DNA from: Trichoplax adhaerens
Lineage: Eukaryota; Placozoa; Uniplacotomia; Trichoplacea; Trichoplacidae
Length of the DNA: 64,000 bases
Assembly: GCF_000150275.1 (NCBI RefSeq)
Contig: NW_002060947.1
Coordinates: forward strand, 5,902,286 to 5,966,285
Direction of reading: 5' to 3'
In this document: positions 23,178-45,000 of the stretch, in pieces
Position numbering within the stretch: the stretch's first letter is position 1
How the letters are laid out: every line of letters begins with the position of its first letter
Translations under genes and position numbers: made by a program
The notes under the pieces: model-generated
Told to the model about the DNA's origin: nothing
Database searches by the model: none
The model's input: only the letters and a program-made list of their open reading frames with translations

Positions 23178-26100
23178 TTAACTATGATTGGTGACTTTCA
23201 AGCTGTTTGTCGTAATTTTAGTGTATTGAGGTAAAAAATAACCATCAGTTTTTACAATATGTTGAAGTAATATTCGGTATTTTAGTTGGGATACCAAGTC
23301 TTGGTTGATGTTAATCTTGCTGAACCTATAAATGAAAGCGATAAAATATTAATCACAGTAGATTACTTAATACGAGCAGTCAACCTAATAAGAGACTACA
23401 TAAACGATAACATGTATTGCAAAAAGTTGATATTATTTTCATTCTAATTTTAAGCTTGAATATTCGAAAAACTGCTCTATGAACGATATGAATATTATAA
23501 TCGACAACGCACTACAAATTAATAAAGTTTAAAGTATTAATCGAAAGACTTACCGGTAATCACGGATAGACTGGATTCTCCTTAATCTATGCTACAATAA
23601 TCGCTTTGGCGCTCGTAGGGCGATCACTTACAACTTTAACTCCAGGCGCCATACCAGTTGCAGGATCAACAGAAAATCGAGTATTAAACTCAGCAGTCGT
23701 CAAGACCAGTAGTTTAAGTTAAGAAAAATGCAATAAACAAATGTCTAAACAATTCAGATTGCATCAATAAAATTTAAAATTGATCGATACATTATTCTAT
23801 ATCATGACAAAATATTCGTATTATAATATTTCAATTGTTATGGTTCAATACCGTGCATATTAATGCAAGATTGCTACTAGTATAAAAAAGGATATCTGCT
23901 GAAATAGGAATGTAAAGAATATTAGATTCCGTAACTACTTCCAGCTCGTGATGGATCATACCAGCACCATCTTTGCCACCTTCAATGCCAACCGCAACTG
24001 CATAGATATCAACTATTATTTTTGCAGTCATACCGACAGCGAGCTATAATGGAAATAAAATCAATAACACGTTAAATTAACACGTTCAATTCTGTCCATA
24101 TATTAATAAAAAACTGTAAAAATTAAATAAAACTGCTACTTGCATATTACAAATAATTTTAATTGACTGCAACCAACAGTATGTTACTATCAGATATATC
24201 ATAAGCATGAGTCAGTCGGTACTCACGGGTCCTGGTTGAAAAGAAGCCTTTAAACCGGTTGAAGGTGGGGGTTGAGTAATCTTGTATCTGCCTACATCAA
24301 CTCCAATATTTTTAAGTAAAAACGTACTCCTGTACATGTAGCCTTCTTTCAAGACACCAAATTCCACACAGTCAGGATAAACTTCAAAGGCACGTGATTG
24401 TCTGCCATTAGAGACAGATGCTGTATTGACATCTCGACGAACTGGGCTTTCTATTTTCATATACTGCCAATTAAAAAGACTATGTCAGCATTTAGTGAGC
24501 ATACCAATAATAAATATAGGCTACATAAACTAGTACACAGCTAAATCATTAAGGAACTTCAGTATAATTATGATGGTGATTTGATGGCATTTAAGAAGAC
24601 TGAAATATGATTTTTACCTTCTCATTGGGAATTGAGCCAGGTCTAGAGCCTTTGACCGATACAGGCTTTCTAACACGAGATTGACTGCTCCTACTAAGAC
24701 TCTCATTTGTGGAAATATTACGTTGAGCATCACTCTCGGAAACTAAATTACGCATTTTAAATTCGTTCCCATTATGCATAGTAAGTATGTCAGGAGATGC
24801 TAAACAAGTAAATGAAAGAGTAAGTGTCAATCAGTAATATTATTGAGGATTAAAACAGAGTGAAAGGCGAAATGATATAGGAAATTGTATTACGATCCGG
24901 TCAGAAAGTTGAATGAATGAAACTTACCTGTTTCTAATTCAGTAGCTGCCGTAATACGCTCTAATGGCGCCGATTGAACATCACCTCTCAAAGAATTATT
25001 AATAGATTTTGCATCATCCTGCTCGGCAAATTTAGCTACAGTAGAAGGATAAACACTTGCTTGACTAGGAGTTGCATTAGCGGGGCGCGATGGACTCATG
25101 GTGGTACTATGATGCTCGACTTCATTAAATTTGCTACTTGTATGCATTTTCACTGCTTTTCCAGGTGTTGGTGCTATCGGTCGCGCTTCCTCATAACTAA
25201 CATCAAGACTGGATATTACCTTTGTATTGCTTTCCTCATCTTTATTATCTGGATTATTTTCACTAGTAACATTTAGATCAACCACACCGGTATCATCACC
25301 ACCCGCAATCCCGCTAGGATTAGGTAAAGTTTGTTCCGAATCCAGTTTTAAATTATCTAAAATATAAGATAACGCAGTAGACGATCTGTCGCCTTGATGA
25401 CTTTTCAGCGGCGATTTTGCTAATTCTTTTGTCAATGCTGTCATATTAGGTTCGTTAATGTACTCTAAAATTTCTTTCCCCTTCTCGGTATGAAAATAAG
25501 GAGGGATATGATGAGACTTCAACTGTTCTTTACGTGCCTCAGCAGCAGCTAGTTCTTCTCTATCAGCTTGCCAATCTGCTGGTGTTCTTTTCGGCTTAGG
25601 TTTTTGTTGTTTTTCTAATTTTGATGGTGATTTGGCGTGAAGATATAATTGAATAATATCGCGATCAGATAACTCAGGCTTAGAACTATTTGCTATAATA
25701 TCACTTATAAATTCATTCAATTCTTCTTGTTGTGTATGATATCGACTTTGACTGCGATAATTGACTGTAAAATCAGACGCTTGTGAACGCTCTTCTAAAT
25801 TTCGTTCATCCTGAGGTAATAATTGATCGGCATTGATTTCACGTTCATTAACGAATTCGTTATATTCACTTAGACAATTGAATAAGGTTTTCTTTTCTTT
25901 CTTTGATATTCTCGGATATCGTATTAAGTGGCGGATTTCGACGCCATTTGGATGTATCTTTTTCTTATGCAAAGCAGCTTTCTTCTTATCATTTTCCTGA
26001 CCAAAGATTGCTTGGCGCATTTCTTGTTTGATATCCGCAATAGTAGAATCTACACGGAAAGAATTCACTCTCAATGAGGCCATGATAGATTCTCGAGCTT

Positions 26101-29100
26101 GTGGTGGTGCTGTCCAACGATTTAAAGTAACATTAGCTAGCGGTTGCAATATTGTAACGCATGAAGCTTTAGAGCGATTGCTAATATTTTCATTCATGAT
26201 AATGTTATCCTTATCCATTGCTAAGTTGTTTAGTTCACTATCAACTAAATGGATATTCATCAATTCAGCACCACTACCATCAGGTTTCAAGATAAATAAT
26301 CGCGGTAATATAAGTGGATTAATAAGTTGATCACCGTCACTTTCAGGACTCTTAGCGAAATCAACAATAACTTTTCCTTGCGATGAGACTTTAAAAGTAT
26401 TGCCACGGCTGTCAACAGTATGGCAACAGATTGATGAAGCATGATGCATTTCATAAACACCTACTACACCGACTTCTTTTCCAAATGTACCAGCTATAAG
26501 AACCGATGCTGGTTGATATAATGTCCGACCATCATTATGTAATTCAATTTGAGAGCCATCATCTAAGTTTAAGTTATGATTTCCATCAACCTGTACAGTA
26601 GCTTTCGTTCCAGTAGCAAATAAAATTTGGCATGAACCGTCACTACAATTAAAAATTACACCGGCATATCCATTGCATTCAATTTTTCTGTATTTAATTC
26701 TTTCAGTGATCCTATTACCATCTTCATCACGTCCTTTTAGTCGTTCTTCATAATACGTATGAATCCTTGTTCCATCAGGATATTCAACAACTGAACTACC
26801 ATTATCATGGTTGGAAATGATAACGTTGTCTTCTCTTACTCTAACACGCTGGGAAAATAAATATATCAATTTAAATCATTGATTTTAATTTAATTATAAC
26901 AACTCAATCAATCGATACTGATAAGTATACATAGTTTTAAATATAACTCTATACTGTAATTTACTCACTTGATGAGTGATTGGATCAGACATGACGGTAG
27001 AGATAATTTCATCAATTAATTGATGCTGTGTTGAATCTAATCGAGTTGAATAACGTTGCCCTTCCGGACTAATCACTTCCCATTGATTGAACTTTTCTAA
27101 TGCGATTTTATTGAAATGATCAACAGCTGAAATATTAGATACCTTTTTAGAGACACTACGTGAACTTGTTTTCTTTTGTGGTGTATTAGGTACGGCGTCG
27201 CTTGATTTCTGTCCATTTGCTGTAGTAACAGTGCGAGGAAAATTAATGCTACCACTAGCAGATTTACATATCACACCATGTGGCATTAAAACCTGTATAC
27301 TGCCATCAACCATTAACTTAATGACATTGCCGTCATGAGTAAATGTTCGACCAATTTCCTCCTTCGTTATTTGAGATTTGAGTGCTTCACACACATGATA
27401 GCCATTCGATTTGTCAGTATAGAACTGGCGAACTATAATGCCAAGATTATTGTTGCTACTACCGTCTTCATTGCTTAATTTATCATTAACGGTTGCTTGA
27501 ATATGAAGACCATCAGGACAGGACATAAATAAACCTTTAACTTGCTCTTTGAAACTATGATTAGAGGTAGGATTATTTAATTCACCTTCTGTTCTACTAT
27601 CTTGATGAATGAATGTATCAAATGCTGACGGTGTCGGTTGCGATTGCGATTGCTGTGATTGTTGCTGCCTATCTTGCTTGTCTTGATTATGTTTTCGACT
27701 TTTCACTGGCGAGATGGTTGGTGTAGGAGCTGCAGTATGAGATCCTTGATCATAGTTATTAATTCTGATTCGTCATCACGCTCCGTAATTTCTCGTTTAC
27801 CGTGACCACCAAATCGGCTATAGGAAATAGTAATACCGTCACGAAGATGAGCAATAAATGAGCCAAACTTACAAGGTGGTATAGGCTGATTTTGATCATC
27901 CTGAGCATTTTTATCTTGATTCATTAATCCGCTATCTTTCATCTCAGGATTATCTGCATCATGAGATTTATTGTGCTCTGAAGTATTTCCATCGTTATTC
28001 GATTCTTCGTCTTCTTCGTTATGAGGGTCAACAACGTGGACAACAAAATGATGACCATCTTTATACACTGAAGTTTTAACGTACAGGGTTCCGTGAACAT
28101 AACTGGTCCTTTCTGATCGTATTAAGCCATCATCGCATGGCAACTGCGTTGCTTGACAACCAGAAACTCGAACCATTTGATTTCCGAGATCATAACCTAA
28201 GAATTTTTCTTCACACTCGTCATCGGTTTTTTCGATATCAATATCTCGATTGAGCTCATCTTTAACTGGTGTTTCTGATCGTACTGATGAATCCACTGTC
28301 ATACTTTTAACAGATTCAGGTAAACTAACACGCCGATTATTGCTAGCACCTCGTTTACTACCCGTACCATGAGATGGAAATTGTGCTTCTTTCTCAGTTA
28401 ATTTCTCGTTTTTAGTTTGCAATTTCAACTTAGACACAGACTTCTTGTTCATTGAATTTCCAAATTGTGGTGAAGGCGTACGTCGCTCTGGAGTTTTTCT
28501 TTGTTCGGTATGTGGACTTCGTCGAGCAGTACTGCGCTTCGTTCTAGCCCTTTTACTACTTTCCATACTTTCTGCTATTTCAGCTTCTTTAATACTTGCT
28601 CGTGAAATCAGCTCTTGCTTCGGCGGTAAAGGCATAGCAGGTTGAACAACAACCGATACGGTTTCGGCTTGAGCAGTATTTAATGCTTCGGTGGCTGCTA
28701 TTTCCTTTTGTACCTTCTCCGATACAATATCGCCAATATCTTTAGCTACATATTCTAGATAGTTGCGAAAGCCAACATTGGAGTGTAAGCTGTAATCCCA
28801 ATTAGTTAAGTGCTGTTGTCGTTTACCAATGGGATTATGCATAACCACAAGTAGAGTATTATCGCGTCGATTATGATAAGTGTCCACATGCGATCTTAAT
28901 TCCTGAGCTTCACATAATACCTGTACCATGCTATCAGCTTGATAGTGTTCAGCGTAAAGCCAATTGTCGAAATCATGCTGATTTTCATCCAAATGATGAT
29001 CATTATTTTGAGTGGGAAATAAATATGGATCGTCCCAAGGTAAAATGATAGGTTTAACGTCTTTACTGTCCTGAACAATCTCTTGATCATCAACACTAGT

Positions 29101-32100
29101 TAAGCTAACGTTTTCAAATGTAGCTTGTTTTAAGATGCGATTAAGTGAGTCTTCAGTTAGCGATACTTTTGTACAAAAATGCTGAAGTTGATGAGCTCTT
29201 GAAGCTCGATCCAAAACACAACGTTGAGAAGGTACCTGAAATTGCGAGAGGCGGGCAACTGGTAATTTTCGTAGCATCTCTAATTCCGCCTCATGTGGAA
29301 TAATATTGTTTAAGCGAGCCAAATGGTAATAACGTTTTAATGCTTCATCACCATGACGAATAACTACGGGAGGAATTTCTACTTTGTTGTCCTTCGACCA
29401 TACACTTGTATCATTGATAGTAGCATTATCTGTTATGGACTAAATGAAAATATTATTATACTTTACTCATTTGTAATAATTTCAACAATGTCAATAAAAG
29501 CTATATTTAAATCTAGAAAATTGTAGGCATAATTATAAGTAAATTATTCTTAGCTACAGTAGCCATAATAACATTTATACCTTTACGATAGGCTCGGATA
29601 AGCCCAAACCGCGAATAGCATTATCAAAATAGTCCATAACGGAAGCCTCTGCAGCGCCATTTTCGTCGCGTGTAACTGCAGTTGCTGCTGTTGATGGAGG
29701 TGGTGCGGCAGGATAATTAAAAGCTGTATTATTTAAAGAAGCTGCAATTTCGCTTTCATCGATCGCGATGCTTACCTAAAGTTATATATACATCAAGTAT
29801 ACAAATAATTACCGTACTGCACCGATTCAAAATCTAGAGCATGCAATCTAATTATGAATACCACGATTGCTAAGAACGCGTAAATCCTATAATTATTGAA
29901 TAATTCATTCTTAAAATTTAGTATTACCTGCTCCAACATGGCATACATAATTAAAGGCACAGTAACACTTTCCGTTGGAACTGAGTTGAGAATATCGTTA
30001 TAATAACGCATATCAACATCAGCGGTAACTGAATCATTAACAATATTTTGTGTGCCGTTGAGATCTCCTGAATTGTTAGTCGGAATTCGGATCAAATTGA
30101 TCATTTTTAGATATTCTTGGTATTCTCGACGCCGAAGCAACATATTATAGCATATATTAGCAATTTGATCAAACATTTTCAGCCCAAATTCATTCTGAAA
30201 TAACATCAATAAAGCAGCTATTGTTTAGTGATATCATAATGCTGCATATTACTAATATAAGTAAGCAGTTTGCCAATATTTTTAACCTTCTTTTCAATAT
30301 TTTGATAATCAACCGGGAATAAAGACTTTTTAATTTCTACTTCAAAGGATGCTAAATCATGTAACTTGGCACTAGCAAAGGACTGCAGTACCACAGAATC
30401 CAGTTCTTTCCAGAATTTTTTCGATTTTTGTTCCATCTGTTTATCAATGTCATCCTTGCTATGATCTATAGTATTTTACGCAGTCGGTATTAGTATACAA
30501 CAATTGTTTTAAACTTAAAGAATAGCCTACGTTACCCTAAAAATCCCTTTAATACTAATATGTTTCACACATACATGTATATAATATTATGTGAGATATA
30601 AAGCAGCAATTACCTTCGGTTGTAACATTTTGCACATTTGAAGTTTCAGCTAATTTATAAAGTTGTTCAAATGTTTCATAATCGTCCGACCGAACTTTAA
30701 TAGTGGCATCAATCGGTATATTACTTTCAGCGCAATATGCTAAGACAGCAGATTCACTGAAGCCGTGGATAATGACGTAAGCTTGAGGTCCATATTCTGG
30801 TTCATCATCTGCCGTAGATAAAGTGAAGATTAAATTATGAGAACAAAGGATATAACTAGTTAATAGGAGTATAAGCTTGGCAAAATTCTAAAGTCAGTCC
30901 ACTTATAAATTGATAATTCCAGTTACCGATGGTTTGAAAGTTATCCTCCTTTTCGCCTCGCCTCTTTAGTTTAGTTTCCTTCTTAAGTGGCATTGGTACT
31001 TCTCGTTGTATATCGCGCTTTTTAGCAGGAGAACGACTTCTTCGGCTAGAAATAGGTTTCTTGCCTTTCGTATCTACCCTATCTTGACGCACATTGTTTC
31101 TATTCGCCAATTCTGCGACCTATAATTCATAATTCATAATTCATAAATAGTTTTCACTTAGTCAGTGAATTAGAAGTCATTTTGAAAGCAAGTACGGATG
31201 CCTGGATTCCTACTTTTCGTTCCGCTTCGCGTTTAGCAATATCTTTAGTCTTTATCTGAATCAGCTTAAATTTTATTAATCTTGATTGTAAATGAGGGCT
31301 AATTTCATCTCCATTATCCAGAATTCCCTTAACATGCTCACAGATTTCGACAAATTGTGGTAGGTCACGATTTGATCCCTTTCTGACTTTACCACCTAAT
31401 TCTCTAGCCTAAATGCATATTTCAAGGTTTTTACAAGCAATTATTACCAATTTAACTTTACCATACATATTCATTAATTAAATATCAATTGATGGCTAAC
31501 GATACTGTACCTGATTTAGAACGTCGTCCTTAGATATAGCGTAAAATTGTTTGCGAATACCGGTAGCAATTGCGGAATGTAATATATTGATATGCTTAAA
31601 ATCTTCCGTTCGATCACCAACTACAAAGAATAAAGCTGCTTTCCAATCATCCTGATGGTAAATATGATTATTTGTGTCAATAAATGATAAGCGTAAAAAT
31701 ACACAACAGTATCTTGATAGGATATTGATCCATCTCTACTACAGTACACCCAGATTATAAGAGACTAAGAGTAATAGCATTAGTATAATTTCGATAAATG
31801 ATAACTTAAAGCAAATGAAATCATGCTTCTAACAATTATCGTATTCACAGAGTCAAACAACGACAGTGACCATTCCCACAAACATTAAGATCACAACGTC
31901 TTGGCGTACTAAATACTATTAGGTAATATGATTACGTATACAATTTAACATCTCTATTGCTACACACTCAAATTATAAGAGACTAAGAGTAATAGCCTAA
32001 GTATAATTTTGAAAAATGATAAATTGAAATAAAAGCAATTGTACTTCTAACGATTGTCATGTTCACAGAGTCAAGTAATAACAGTGACTATTTCCAGAAG

Positions 32101-32379
32101 CATTATGATCACAGCATCTGGACGTACTAACTGCTATATTAAGTGATATACTGTAATTGCGTATACACATTAATATCGATTAGTAAACTCGTTGTAACTA
32201 TGACTATCGTCATAATTCAGTTAACATGTTAACATAGTATTAACATCTACGTTCATAATTCTAACTATTGAACAAACACTGATATACCATATTACCTCGT
32301 TTAGATTATAATTGACTAGTTGCGAATCCCATCTGCCTATACCGGCAGAACCACTCTTCTGTCGTGGTTTCTTGGACAT
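23178..32379 (-). CDS. SPAG17: SPAG17/PF6-type central pair (C1a) protein, 17 exons
   Basis: Scaffold of the C1a projection of the axonemal central pair in motile cilia. Exons in transcript order: 32296-32379, 31511-31651, 31214-31408, 30927-31119, 30614-30808, 30287-30465, 29928-30194, 29581-29775, 27801-29439, 26969-27744, 24928-26848, 24618-24799, 24227-24463, 23852-24043, 23632-23688, 23554-23591, 23178-23325. The phases close to 2212 aa (human is about 2223). Family landmarks: DDWKAALFFVVGDRTED near the start, DVDMRYYNDIL, SNVGFRNYLEYVAKDI, KFGSFIAHL, VEYPDGTRIHTYY, and a C-terminal ASH/MSP-like beta domain (about 2010-2130) with VEFGVLKEGYMYRST and QPPPSTGLKASF. Low-complexity basic, S/T-rich linkers lie between. 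Three exons carry about 65% of the coding sequence. The last three exons (about 80 aa) were placed by splice phase alone and are the least certain. Confidence 0.93.
31755..32180. repeat. Tandem duplication inside SPAG17 intron 1
   Basis: A block of about 218 bp starting TTATAAGAGACTAAGAGTAA at 31755 recurs at 31973. Both copies carry in order a GTAATAGC-like block, TTCACAGAGTCAA, ACAGTGAC, GATCACA and CGTACTAA. It lies between exon 2 (ends 31651) and exon 1 (starts 32296) and has no coding effect. Confidence 0.7.
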
Positions 32380-34488
32380 TGCTTCAACAAATTATATTCA
32401 TGAAATACTGACAAGAAATAGAAGCAATTCTAATTCACTATGTATAAAACTAGGATAAATTCGCTTAAGAGTTTGGATGAGATCAGTGGGTTGCATTGCC
32501 TTTCCTATACTGTATCATAAATAAATGTTCTTGTTGCTAGGCGACCGAGAAGAGTCTTTTCGCGTAAAGGCCATTGTTATGTAAATTACGCAGCCATAGT
32601 TACCATCATGGCCAGACGAATCCTACTGCGCAAGCGTAGGTAATTTCTCCAATTGTAAACAAGTCCTTTCTATCTGTCCGTATTATTCCACGCATGGACA
32701 TTGAACAATTGGACATTGGACAGTAATGAACTCCTACCACCTTGGCTCTTGGATTGAAATATAGTAATCAGACTGCTTATAACTGCTAGCTAATAAATGA
32801 TAGAACATTATTATACGTTCCCCAGCAGTTTTAACAAGATAATATGGCTTAGCTATGAATTAGATAAACGCAACATTGATCATCAGGTTTATAATGTCCA
32901 AAGGAGTTCCATTGCGACAGCAACTGCATTCGTGATATATAACATATGTCACATATTATACCAGCATATATTAATGAATTTAAATTATAATTAACAATTT
33001 CACTGCAATAATTCCTTAATGGAGTAATAGTGCTACTGTATTATTATCTAGCTGTTGATGTTATGCTCGTTCTCTCCATGCATAACTTTTCAATATCTGG
33101 CATAACGTCAATAAGGAAATATTACATAGTGTCAACTATAGCTCAAGAAAGTGTAAAAATTTAAATTAATCAGATCTCTAGATTACATTCGTATTGAAAA
33201 CATGAAATGAGACACTAAATAATGATCTACCGAAATTAACATCTACGCGTATACAAAGCATTATCTTGCTTATTACTAGATCTCGAGCAGCTATGATATT
33301 GAGAAATAAGATAAAATATAAATGTTCCAGAAAGCGATTTAACATACTCTACTTAAGGCTCCTTGCATCGTAGATCCAATGTAAACGCCCATAAAATGCG
33401 AAAAATCTTAAAATACGATAAATTATAATCTTTACTGCTGCCTACAAGTTATGAAAAGTGCTAAATGCTACGTTACTTTACGAACAATTCATAGCACTAC
33501 AATCAGAAGATGCTAGTTATACGCTATAATTTTCATATGTTTACTAGAATTAAATGATGTGAGGCTTAGAAAGTGATCACACACAGTGCAGTGTTAATCA
33601 GTAAATATCCCAGATATGTAGAACATGTACCTGCGCCATAGATGATAGACGTTTGACTCGATAAATAACTAATAAACCTGAACTTATATCTTCTGCTGTA
33701 ATTAAAAAGAACATAAACCGTACCGTATAGTGACGTATGCTACAGTAATAGCGTTGACAATATTCTAGTTTCTCCAAAGTATGGTATTTAAATGACGGAA
33801 AATTTAGCATTTTAAGTCGCTTCAGCAGACCGTACGAAGCCTATAGTCAAGAAACAGCCGTTACTTGAATCTTTACTACAATATGACTCAAAAGTAATAG
33901 TTAGCTCTCTTTCGTTATTTTTAAAAGTATCAGTTTATTAATCAATAAACATTTAGAGGTTATAGCATTTCTCACAGTTTCCACAAAAAGAAATTGGAAA
34001 TGTCAAATTAAAGTGGCTCACCAACATGATAAAATCAAATTAGTAACCCAATTTCTTAATAAAAGAGGGCTACAGTAGAAAGCTAATTCTGGATTATTAA
34101 AGTGGAAAACCAACTTTAAAATACGATCAGAACCTAACAATCTAGGACGAAATTAATTACCCTTGGATAAACATATACCATCAGATCAGATTACTTAACA
34201 TTTAAGATCTCGCTTACTTCAAAAGTAATTAAATTTCTTCTGTTTGCTCAAGTCAGCAACACACTATCCTATCTCATAATAGCACTGAAGAATCCTATGG
34301 TGATGCTATATTTGATGATACTCATTTATTTATTGAGATTTTCTACCACTCTATTTCTAATCTAGATTCCAAAATGATCCTTTGATATAGTTTAAATATA
34401 TTCTAATATAAATTATAAATAGGGTAAGAAAACTAAATCATTAAGATTAATGTGATTGTACTGCTGAATGAATTCATTAGATGATGAT
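32380..34488. other. Intergenic between SPAG17 5' end and glucosidase A 3' end
   Basis: Contains the SPAG17 promoter and 5' UTR and the 3' UTR of glucosidase A. An AATAAA-type hexamer on the minus strand near 34325 is a possible signal for A, about 160 bases past its stop. No other gene was recognised. The 60-70-codon frames at 32797 and 33598 have no family signature. Confidence 0.45.
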
Positions 34489-42030
<7,542 letters not shown>

Positions 42031-45000
42031 TTTGCCTCTCTTTCTTCTATCGATCCTGGATAGTTGCACTAAGCAGAAAATAAAATAAAATTGGTCAGCG
42101 CGTGCTTAAAGTTAAATAAATTCGGGCAGACCTCTAATGTAAATAATACTTAATAATAATGATCAGATAATATTGAGTCATCAAGAACGTCATAGATTTA
42201 AACTTTGGTTACTGACTATTGCTCCTGCTTAACGAACTGAAATTCACTTAGACTAGTGCAAGTACATCTTGGTACCTTGACACTGGGACCTCATGCAGAG
42301 CTAATGTAAACTAAGCCTGAGGTGATATAGCTGAGAGCGACTGCTGCGTTATTCCGATATGATCACGTATGGTATAATTCTTTTCTAGACTATGCCATAA
42401 GCAAGGAAATTGTATGAGGTCAATTTCTTGTTGTGAATCTTATAAATTTTTTACTATCGATTTCTTTTATAATATGACCTTATAATGCCGTAAGAAACCT
42501 ACTCCAAGTACCGGCAAATTAGCATCGAATTGAATTCAGTAAAACAGCATTCTAAAAAATATTAAAGACGTTGCATGACAGCCAGATCTCTATTATGATT
42601 TGATAGAGAGCTTAGAAGTTTTGAAAGCACTCCATCATAATATCTATTTGTATTCATAATAGTCAAATATTATTGACTGGTGTATGTTTCAAACTAAATT
42701 GCTAGTGCTAGTCTCTTGTACTCTTGAAGTAATATTAGTAATTATGAACCTTGCTTGCAAAGTATTTTAATTATATTTCGTTGTATATCCTGTGTTCAAC
42801 CATAATGATTTCCTGGAAATTACAGTGCGCTAGCACGTGCTATTCTCAGTCTATTTGGGAAGTAATGTACACATTAGGAATATAAAGTCGCAAAGATCGA
42901 TTTATTTATACAGCAGATCTGTCTAGTATCAACATAATTGCAAGAAAAATTAAAATTGTTTTTTCTTACCCAAAGTAAAATTGGTTTGATAGACTGTAGA
43001 TTATTAAACATTCATTAAAGGTTAATGTCAGCTCCTATATAGCAAATAATCTGGATATATCGAGCATACCTTCAATGTAACTATAAAATATACTATTTCA
43101 TATGCAAAATATACATTTTAGATTTACAATTGATTATAATTACGTTTGCAATGAATTTTCTAGCAAAGGTACCGTGGCTAAGCCTAAAAAAGGAATCTTA
43201 CAGAACACTGACCTTCTTTAATTATACTTACTCATTTACTTCCTGACTTCTTTACCATGTCAGATATTTTAAATTGTTACTGCTCTTTTCATTGCAATTT
43301 CATTGACTACGATATGGTATAATATTATTTCTTATAATAAATTATAATTAAGAATTAATTAATAGTTCATTAGCGTTGAAAAAGTCACTGTCAAATGACA
43401 GTACTTTACAATCCTAATTTATACATGTGCCTATTACCCGCAAGATGAAAGATATTTTCAGCTACAAAATCAAAGTAAGCTACTTAATAAAAACTAGCAT
43501 GTAGCTAAATTGGGTACAGTCAAAGCCTATCCATAAACTGAAGACTCCCAAAATTGTCTCTGTACTGCTTGTTCCATATTAAATTGAATGTAGCTAGCAA
43601 TAGAAACATGATTTTTAACTAGTTAGACTATCGAAAGTAACTACAAATCCAGAATATCGGCGTAACGAGAGATACTCATGTTATCTATTGTATAGTCCTT
43701 ATTTATACATATATATATATATATAATCAAACTAGCATCGAAATGCATCTTTAAATAGTCGCAAACTCTTAAGTAACTACTGTAATGGTGGATTAATTCG
43801 GTATAGTTGATTTCGGAATTTTTTGATTTTAATTTGGTAGAATAGTATTCACTGTTATACTGCAGCATTAGTATACTAGCTTAATAAATTCTTCTTAATT
43901 CGGTAGTTACTAGAACTACCTAGAGTAGATTTTAACCTTGTTGTCGCTAATGGACTAGATGAAGTATCGACGATTCAGAATAAAAGGTATTTATCCTGTG
44001 AGTGAAATACGTAGCTCCGGTATAATTTTTCCTTTGGCGTTGACTTTTTAAAACCCACTTTTACAACTACAAATCCATCAGCTGGTATAGTTGGAGCTCA
44101 TAACCATATGGAATCAATGATAACATCACAGTATACAGTCTAGTCTATGCTCTTACATTAGCACATTCACGTAAGAAGTGTGAAATGGAAGTAGAGATGG
44201 ATGAATTTGTGCTTTATTCCCTTCCAAATGATATGATGATATACGAGTGTGACGATAGCGAACTGAAAGCATAAAATCTATTAACTAATTAAGCTATTAA
44301 AGTATATTCTATACATAGATATATTAATTATTATGAATATGTGCCAGCTATTGTGATTGTTGTAAGGGATTGTTCATAAATAAAAAGTGGAGCTGAGTAG
44401 ACGACCGGAAGAGTAGTAGTAAGCTGTATAAAATGAGTTAAAAAAGCTAACAGTATAGTAGCATGGACTACACGTTGATCATGAAGTTGTTAGTAGGATA
44501 AAAGGTAGGGTAGTACTTATTATATCAGCACGGAGACCAAGATTTAAAGAGCAATTCCAATTAATATCAAGTTACGAGGTAGTTTTAGCAGATCAACGAA
44601 GGTACAGCATCCCCATTTTATATTATCTCCCTGTGTCACAACCTCTATCAAGACAACGAGTAACGCTTATAATACTAAAAGCAATCCAGAATGTACAGTA
44701 ATCAACAATTAATTAATTTTTATTTCGCCGGTCTATGATCTCGAAGCGGAATTTCAATCCTTTTAATCATCGAAAAAATTATGCCAGTTCTAAACAAAAT
44801 ATTTACCGAACGAGGCAAATTAATTCTCCAGTTAGACTGGTACCATAGCAGCAATTAGGTGCTAGCTGAAAATTTTACACAAAGAGATCACGATATTTTC
44901 TACAATAACAGAGATTAGTCACGTCAATAATATATAGTCATAAAATATTCCGCAGTAAATTTTAGGTTTTTATTGCTACAGTCTAAATTAACGAGAAGTT

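Noticed and set aside
27703-27802. Possible frameshift or pseudogene in SPAG17
   Set aside because: A 56-nt GT-AG intron (27745-27800) restores the frame and the phases of all other exons close, so no break is needed.
24974-28645. Plus-strand frames at 24974, 26028 and 28445
   Set aside because: They are antisense to the large SPAG17 exons and show no domain of their own.
42031-42069. Upstream GTG start of glucosidase A, and TTG start of B at 53822
   Set aside because: Nuclear animal genes start at ATG. The first ATGs (42030 and 53777) give a short cytosolic tail and a signal anchor as in C.
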